Shown here: positions 59,475-64,000 of the stretch, in pieces | How the letters are laid out: each line of letters opens with the position of its first letter | Numbering within the stretch: the first letter of the stretch is position 1 | Assembly: GCA_009996615.1 (NCBI GenBank) | Contig: JAACZU010000006.1 | Span: forward strand, 1-64,000 | Direction: 5' to 3' | Length of the DNA stretch: 64,000 nucleotides | From: Rhodanobacteraceae bacterium | Lineage (GTDB): Bacteria > Pseudomonadota > Gammaproteobacteria > Xanthomonadales > Rhodanobacteraceae | Notes under the pieces: model-generated | Database searches by the model: none | The model's input: only the letters and a program-made list of their open reading frames with translations | What the model was told of the DNA's origin: nothing | Position numbers and translations under genes: made by a program

Positions 59475-61358
59475 TCACGCCCATGAACCGCGCAGCGCCT
59501 TCACGCGCTGCTCCAGCAGCGCCGCGCTGGCCTCGTCCGGCGCGACCGGCGTGCCGACCACCAGCGCGATGTGTGCGCGGAAGCGCCGCGGCAGGCGTGC
59601 GCGGCCGAGCGCGCTGTCGCGCCGGCTGAACACCGAGCCCCACAGGCCGCGCAGCGCCAGCGGCACCACCGGTACCGGATGGCGCGCGAGGATGCGCTCG
59701 ACGCCGCTGCGGAATGGCGCGATCGCGCCGTCGCGGGTCAGGCCGCCTTCCGGGAAGATGCACACCAGCTCGCCGTCGGCGAGCGCCTGGTCGATCGCGT
59801 CGAACGCGCGCTCTAGCAGCGCTGGGTCCTCGTGGCGGCCGGCGATCGGGATCGCCTTGGCGGTGCGGAAGATGAAGCGCAGCAGCGGGATGTCGAAGAT
59901 CCTGTAGTACATGACGAAGCGCAGCGGCCGGCGCACGACGCCGGCGACGATCAGCGCGTCCATGTAGCTGACGTGGTTGCACACCAGTAGCGCCGGGCCG
60001 TCCTCCGGCACGCGTTCGAGGTCCTCGCTGCGGATGCGGTAGAGCAGGCTGACCAGGAGCCAGCTCAGGAAGCGCATCAGGAACTCGGGCACCAGCGTGT
60101 AGATGTACGCGGCGACCGCGACGTTGAGCAGCGCGACGACGAGGAAGATCTGCGGGATCGACAGGCCGAGCGCGGTCAGGCCGATGCCGAGCGCCGCTGC
60201 GGCGACCATGAACAGCGCGTTCAGGATGTTGTTGCCGGCGATCACGCGCGACAGTTCCTCGCGCCGCGCGCGGCTCTGCACCAGCGCGAACAGCGGCACG
60301 ATGTAGAAGCCGGCGAACACGCCGAGCAGGGTCAGGTCGAGTGCGATGCGCCAGCTGCCCGGCGCGGCGAGGAACGCGAACGCGCCCAGGCCCTGCGTGG
60401 TCGCCAGCTCCGGCCGCGCGAAGTACAGGTCGATACCGAACAGGCTGAGGCCGATCGAGCCGAACGGCACCAGGCCGATCTCGACCTTGCGCCCAGACAG
60501 GCGTTCGCACAGCAGCGAGCCCGCGCCGACGCCGATCGAGAACAGCGCCAGCACGAGGATCGCGACCGTGTCGGTGCCGCCGAGGTAGAGCTTGGTGTAG
60601 TTGGGCAGTTGCGCGGTGAACACGCCGCCGAAGAACCAGAACCAGGAGATGCCGAGCACCGCGTTGAACACGGTGCGGTCGCGCCGCACGAAGCCGAGCA
60701 CGCGCACGGTCTCGACCAGCGGGTTCCACTCGAAGCGCAGCTCCGGCGCGGTCGGCGGCGCCGGCGGGATCGCGCGGCTGACCAGATAGCCGGCGATCGC
60801 GACGCCGATCACCAGCGCCGAGGCGGCGCCGGGGCCGACGCCGGCCAGCGCCATCAGCGCGCCGCCGGCGATCATGCCGGTCAGGATCGCCAGCGAGGTG
60901 CCCATCTCGACCAGGCCGTTGCCGCCGACCAGCTCCTCGGACTTGAGCATCTGCGGCAGGATCGCGTACTTGATCGGCCCGAACACGGTCGAGTGCAGGC
61001 CCATCAGGAACAGCACGCCGAGCAGCAGCGCGACGTTGCCGCTGTGGAAGCCCCACGCGGCGAGCGCCATCGCGCCGATCTCGAACAGCTTGACGTAGCG
61101 GATCAGGCGCGTCTTTTCGAACTTCTCGGCGAGCTGGCCGGCGCTGGCCGAGAACAGGAAGAACGGCAGGATGAACAGCGCCGGCGCGAGGTTGGAGTAG
61201 AAGCCGACCTGCGCGTCGCTCAGGCCCAGGTGGAACGCGACCAGCACGACCAGCGCCTGGCGGAACGCATTGTCGTTGAACGCGCCGAGCGCCTGGGTGG
61301 CGAAGAACGGCGCGAAGCGGCGGCTGCGCAGCAGCGCGAACTGGCTGTGACCGGACAT
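59475..61358 (-). CDS. LplT-like transporter fused to phospholipid acyltransferase
   Basis: The 627-aa protein joins an MFS transporter of the LplT type (residues 1-420, about 12 helices; LGAFNDNAFRQALVVL, LMGLHSTVFGPIKYAILPQ) to a PlsC-type acyltransferase (residues ~430-627: HX4D in NHVSYMDAL, and FPEGGLTRDG). In other bacteria a fused Aas-like protein flips and re-acylates lysophospholipids. Here there is no AMP-binding acyl-ACP synthetase domain at the end, so the acyl donor must come from elsewhere. The ATG at 61358 follows GGAG by five bases. It is divergent from the TPR gene. Confidence 0.9.
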   Translation of the reverse strand: MSGHSQFALLRSRRFAPFFATQALGAFNDNAFRQALVVLVAFHLGLSDAQVGFYSNLAPALFILPFFLFSASAGQLAEKFEKTRLIRYVKLFEIGAMALAAWGFHSGNVALLLGVLFLMGLHSTVFGPIKYAILPQMLKSEELVGGNGLVEMGTSLAILTGMIAGGALMALAGVGPGAASALVIGVAIAGYLVSRAIPPAPPTAPELRFEWNPLVETVRVLGFVRRDRTVFNAVLGISWFWFFGGVFTAQLPNYTKLYLGGTDTVAILVLALFSIGVGAGSLLCERLSGRKVEIGLVPFGSIGLSLFGIDLYFARPELATTQGLGAFAFLAAPGSWRIALDLTLLGVFAGFYIVPLFALVQSRARREELSRVIAGNNILNALFMVAAAALGIGLTALGLSIPQIFLVVALLNVAVAAYIYTLVPEFLMRFLSWLLVSLLYRIRSEDLERVPEDGPALLVCNHVSYMDALIVAGVVRRPLRFVMYYRIFDIPLLRFIFRTAKAIPIAGRHEDPALLERAFDAIDQALADGELVCIFPEGGLTRDGAIAPFRSGVERILARHPVPVVPLALRGLWGSVFSRRDSALGRARLPRRFRAHIALVVGTPVAPDEASAALLEQRVKALRGSWA

Positions 61359-61491
61359 GGCGTCTCCCCGAGAGATCGCGCAATGTAGCAGGACGATGCG
61401 GCACGTCGCGCAGCCGGTCGTCGCGGATCGGCAGCGCCGCCGGCGAGCCGTTACACTGCGCGTTTTCCGTCCGGCCACGCCGCTGACTTCC

Positions 61492-63153
61492 ATGACCCCA
61501 CGCCTGCTCCCTGCGCTCGCCCTCGCGCTCGCCCTTGCATCGATCTCGCCCGCCGGCGCCGCCGACGCCCCGCTCAAGCCGGTGCCGGCGCCGGACCTGT
61601 CGAAACTGCCGGCGAAACAGGCCGAAGACCTGCGCGCCGCGCGCACCAGCTTCGACAAGGTGCGCGAGCACCAGACCGGCGAGGTGCTGGCCGAGAGCTA
61701 TGGCCTCCTCGGCACCGCCTATGCGCGCCAGGGGTTCCACGATGCCGCGGCGGTCGCGTTCGACGACGCGATCGCGCTGGCGCCGCGCGCGGCGCGCTGG
61801 CTGTACCTGCGCGCGCTGCTGGCCAACGCGCAGCGCCAGCCAGCCGCGGCCCGCGGCTTCCTCGAGCGTGCGTTCGCGCAGAACGCGAGCTACCTGCCGA
61901 TCCGCGTCGCGCTCGCCAGCGCGAAGATCGAGGCCGGCGACTTGGACGGCGCGCGCACGCTGCTCGAAGTCGTCGCCAAGCCGGACGCCGAGGCCGCCGT
62001 GCCGTTCGCGATGCTCGGCGACATCGCGCTGCGCCAGCGCCGCTATGCCGAGGCGGTCGAGCGCTACCAGCGCGCGCTCGCGCTCGATCCGCAGGCCACG
62101 CGCCTGCAGGCCCGGCTGGCCGAGGCGTACACCGGTGCCGGCAACGCCAAGGCGGCGGCCGAGGCGCGCGCGAAGGCCGGCGAGGCCGCGCCGAAGCTGG
62201 ACGATCCGGTCGGCAGCAGCTTGATCGGTGCGTCCGCGCCGGCCGCCGACCTACCCAGCGACCCGCTCGCACGCGCGATCGCCGAGGCGACTTCGCTGGT
62301 CGCGCAGCGCCAGTACGACGCCGCGCGCCAGCGCCTGGACGCGGCGCTGAAGCAGAAGCCGAACGATCCTTACCTGCTGGCGACCCTGGCGCGCATCGAT
62401 GCCGCCGCTGGCGACCTCGCCGCGGCGAAGACGCACGCCGCTGCGGCGGTCGCGGCCGGCCCGAACGACGCGCTGGCGCTGCTGGCGCAGGCGGTCGTGG
62501 CCGAGATGGCCGGCGACGACCAGGGCGCCGAGGCTGGCTACGGCAAGGCGATCGGCCGCGATACGCGGCTGGTCGAGCCGCGCCTGCGCCTGGCCGACCT
62601 GCTCATGCGCACGGCGCGGCCGCAGGCGGCCGCCGAGCAGTACCGCGCGCTGCTGACGCTGGAGCCGGGCACCGGCGCCTACCTGATGCGCCTGGTCGCG
62701 GCACAGGCCGCCGCCGGTCGCTGCGCCGACGCGCTCAAGGACGTCAACGCGGCGCTCGCCAAGGATGCGAACAGCCCGTTCCTGCTGGAGCTGTTCGTGC
62801 GCGTCGCCTCGACCTGCCCGGCCGTGCGTGCGGAGGAGAAGCGCATGGCGTTCGACTATGCCGGCAAGATCTACCGCGCCCACGAGGTCGCGCCGATCGG
62901 CGAGGCCTACGCGCTCGCGCTGGCGGCGAGCGGCAAGTGGGACGACGCGGTGAAGACGCAGGAAGGCGCGATGTTCCTGCTCGTGCGCAACGGCCGCGGC
63001 GACGAGCTGCCGGCCTACCGCGAGTTCCTCGACCAGTTCAAGGCGCACAAGCTGCCGGACCGCCCATGGCCGGCGAGCAGCCCGCTCTACCAGCCGCAGC
63101 GGCCGGCGCCGGATCCGAAGCCGGTCGCCGCCACGCCGGCGCCGAAGAAGTAG
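61492..63153 (+). CDS. Exported TPR-repeat protein
   Basis: The 553-aa protein has a signal peptide (residues 1-23, ALALASISPAGA/ADAP) and at least eight tetratricopeptide-like helical pairs (residues ~60-450: GTAYARQGFHDAAAVAFDDAI, GDIALRQRRYAEAVERYQRAL, ADLLMRTARPQAAAEQYRALL). It ends with a Pro/Ala/Lys-rich tail. TPR arrays bind partner proteins; this one should act in the periplasm or at the envelope. The ATG at 61492 is used. It is divergent from the LplT-acyltransferase gene, and a REP-like palindrome follows. Confidence 0.85.
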   Translation: MTPRLLPALALALALASISPAGAADAPLKPVPAPDLSKLPAKQAEDLRAARTSFDKVREHQTGEVLAESYGLLGTAYARQGFHDAAAVAFDDAIALAPRAARWLYLRALLANAQRQPAAARGFLERAFAQNASYLPIRVALASAKIEAGDLDGARTLLEVVAKPDAEAAVPFAMLGDIALRQRRYAEAVERYQRALALDPQATRLQARLAEAYTGAGNAKAAAEARAKAGEAAPKLDDPVGSSLIGASAPAADLPSDPLARAIAEATSLVAQRQYDAARQRLDAALKQKPNDPYLLATLARIDAAAGDLAAAKTHAAAAVAAGPNDALALLAQAVVAEMAGDDQGAEAGYGKAIGRDTRLVEPRLRLADLLMRTARPQAAAEQYRALLTLEPGTGAYLMRLVAAQAAAGRCADALKDVNAALAKDANSPFLLELFVRVASTCPAVRAEEKRMAFDYAGKIYRAHEVAPIGEAYALALAASGKWDDAVKTQEGAMFLLVRNGRGDELPAYREFLDQFKAHKLPDRPWPASSPLYQPQRPAPDPKPVAATPAPKK

Positions 63154-63168
63154 GAAATGCGTGCCGTT

Positions 63169-63233
63169 GTAGGAGCGGGCCATGCCCGCGACCTGGAGAT
63201 GCCTGACCGGTCGCGGGCACGGCCCGCTCCTAC
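63169..63233. repeat. REP-like inverted repeat
   Basis: Arms at 63169-63193 and 63209-63233 are GTAGGAGCGGGCCATGCCCG-type and pair with one mismatch. It begins 15 bases past the TPR gene stop. Confidence 0.88.
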
Positions 63234-63251
63234 GCCCAAGGGGTTGCGTCG

Positions 63252-63440
63252 TTGACTAGTCTTGCGTGTGGCGTAGATATGTCGGTGACCTGTAACGCGC
63301 CACCGCCACCGCCGACGCCGCCAGCAGACGGCGGAGGCGGTGGCGGCGGTGGCAACAGTGGACCCAGAGGTCTGTCGTTCGTCGACTTCGGGTTCAGCAC
63401 CGTCACCGGAACTGTGAGAGTCGGTAAATTGATTCAATAA
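63252..63440 (+). CDS. Possible small Pro/Gly-rich protein
   Basis: A 62-codon frame (an inner ATG lies at 63279) reads MSVTCNAPPPPPTPPADGG, then eight glycines, then LSFVDFGFSTVTGTVRVGK. No family is recognised. The Pro- and Gly-coding segments are reverse complements of each other (63301-63323 with 63330-63353), so the stretch could equally be a long RNA hairpin rather than a gene. It precedes the partial membrane-protein gene by 70 bases. Confidence 0.3.
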   Translation: MTSLACGVDMSVTCNAPPPPPTPPADGGGGGGGGNSGPRGLSFVDFGFSTVTGTVRVGKLIQ

Positions 63441-63445
63441 GTGGG

Positions 63446-63490
63446 CGCTTGTGTTCGGCGCGGCCTGCGGGAGGCCGCGCCGGAATTTGT
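63446..63490 (+). terminator. Possible hairpin terminator
   Basis: GGCGCGGCC (63459-63467) pairs with GGCCGCGCC (63474-63482) around TGCGGGA. Only a short T-poor tail (GGAATTTGT) follows, so termination is uncertain. Confidence 0.35.
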
Positions 63491-63510
63491 ATGCCCGTGG
63501 AGCGCGGTGC

Positions 63511-64000
63511 ATGGCAGCAACAACGGATGCGGCAGGGGCGCAGGTTGACGGGCAACGCTGGAGTTCGTGGCGTCGCATGCGATACGTCGGCGTGACCTTG
63601 GCAGTCGAACTGGTTCTGGGCTGTGTCATTACCCTCGCGTCTGTAATCGGGTCCGTTTTTGCACCCTTGAAGTTCGCCGTCGTGACGCACTACCACGTCA
63701 CGGAAAGTCCGTTGATTGTTAGTGCGATGGAGGCACGCATCAGAGCGGATTGGCCCGGACCGGGCACGGCTACGGTTCGTCCCATGTCCAGCACGGGCGG
63801 CGCCGTTGGAGGGGCATGCGGTCCGCACACGCTTGAACTTGAAACCACGGTGCGTGGCGGCCGGTGGAGCAGTGGAACCCTGCTCGCCGAGATTGAACGG
63901 GCTGCCAACCAGATCGGCTTGGGTACGCCGTGCGATGGTGCACAGATCAGGATGCGCCCGGTTTTCACCTGGCAGGCTGTAATGGTCACGGGGACCAGCG
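63511..64000 (+). CDS. Partial gene: single-helix membrane protein
   Basis: From the ATG at 63511 the frame is open through the end of the window (163 codons, no stop), so the gene is cut by the window edge. The sequence has a basic cytoplasmic stretch (SSWRRMRY), one membrane helix (residues ~26-50, VTLAVELVLGCVITLASVIGSVF) and an extracytoplasmic part with two cysteines (GACGP, GTPCDG). I do not recognise the family. Its G+C is somewhat lower than that of the neighbouring genes. A GTG or upstream ATG (63491) is also possible. Confidence 0.6.
   Translation, partial: MAATTDAAGAQVDGQRWSSWRRMRYVGVTLAVELVLGCVITLASVIGSVFAPLKFAVVTHYHVTESPLIVSAMEARIRADWPGPGTATVRPMSSTGGAVGGACGPHTLELETTVRGGRWSSGTLLAEIERAANQIGLGTPCDGAQIRMRPVFTWQAVMVTGTS

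Overview
The window is about two-thirds G+C, densely coded and full of short intergenic palindromes. The gene set points to a Gammaproteobacterium of the Xanthomonadales/Lysobacterales, probably Rhodanobacteraceae or a Dokdonella-like relative: a class I fumarase, acnD-prpF methylcitrate genes, a kynA/tyrosine-degradation block, an ahcY gene with an SAH riboswitch, HemJ, AmpE, bactofilin, ErpA and many secreted proteins ending in a short I-F-x-x-G-F-E-like tag. The taxon is inferred from gene content and base composition only.

Layout. 0.1-3.2 kb: fumarase, a TSUP-family permease and a DUF3228 gene. 3.2-15.9 kb: an accessory block between two core genes that face each other 3' to 3' (DUF3228 and ahcY). 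It holds a secreted DUF11-type protein, a VapBC-type toxin-antitoxin pair, a type III restriction-modification pair (mod, res), an unrecognised low-GC gene with a Tudor-like N-terminus, and two more secreted proteins. It also contains broken copies of the 3' ends of the two bordering core genes: one of DUF3228 and two of ahcY. 15.9-26 kb: ahcY (SAH riboswitch), four further secreted-protein genes, and metK. 26-31.5 kb: a VOC gene broken by a nonsense codon, a 2-oxo acid dehydrogenase operon (E1 alpha, E1 beta, E2) and kynA. 31.7-39.5 kb: a POT peptide transporter and the tyrosine/homogentisate pathway (hppD, hmgA, FAH, maiA) with a divergent MarR regulator, then a CBS protein. 39.8-43.7 kb: acnD-prpF. 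43.9-51.2 kb: a type I RM operon hsdM-hsdS-fic-hsdR that carries a Fic gene, next to an elongator tRNA-Met gene. 51.6-63.2 kb: housekeeping genes (rppH, bfd, bfr, a degenerate EAL protein, hemJ, a DUF6776-like protein, a bactofilin, erpA, nudC, ampE, an LplT-acyltransferase fusion, a TPR protein). A membrane-protein gene runs off the right end.

How the genes fit together. ahcY and metK belong to the activated-methyl cycle, and the SAH riboswitch should couple ahcY to the product of methyltransferase reactions. kynA, hppD, hmgA, FAH and maiA degrade aromatic amino acids to fumarate and acetoacetate. A MarR-like operator sits inside the hppD promoter. bfd and bfr handle stored iron, and bfd has a plausible Fur-controlled promoter. 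The accessory material is mostly defence (two RM systems, TA, Fic) and secreted beta-rich proteins.

The most interesting feature is the repeated arrangement of accessory genes bounded by partial copies of the 3' end of the neighbouring core gene, together with the shared C-terminal tag on the secreted proteins. No integrase or transposase was seen, so the mechanism is open.
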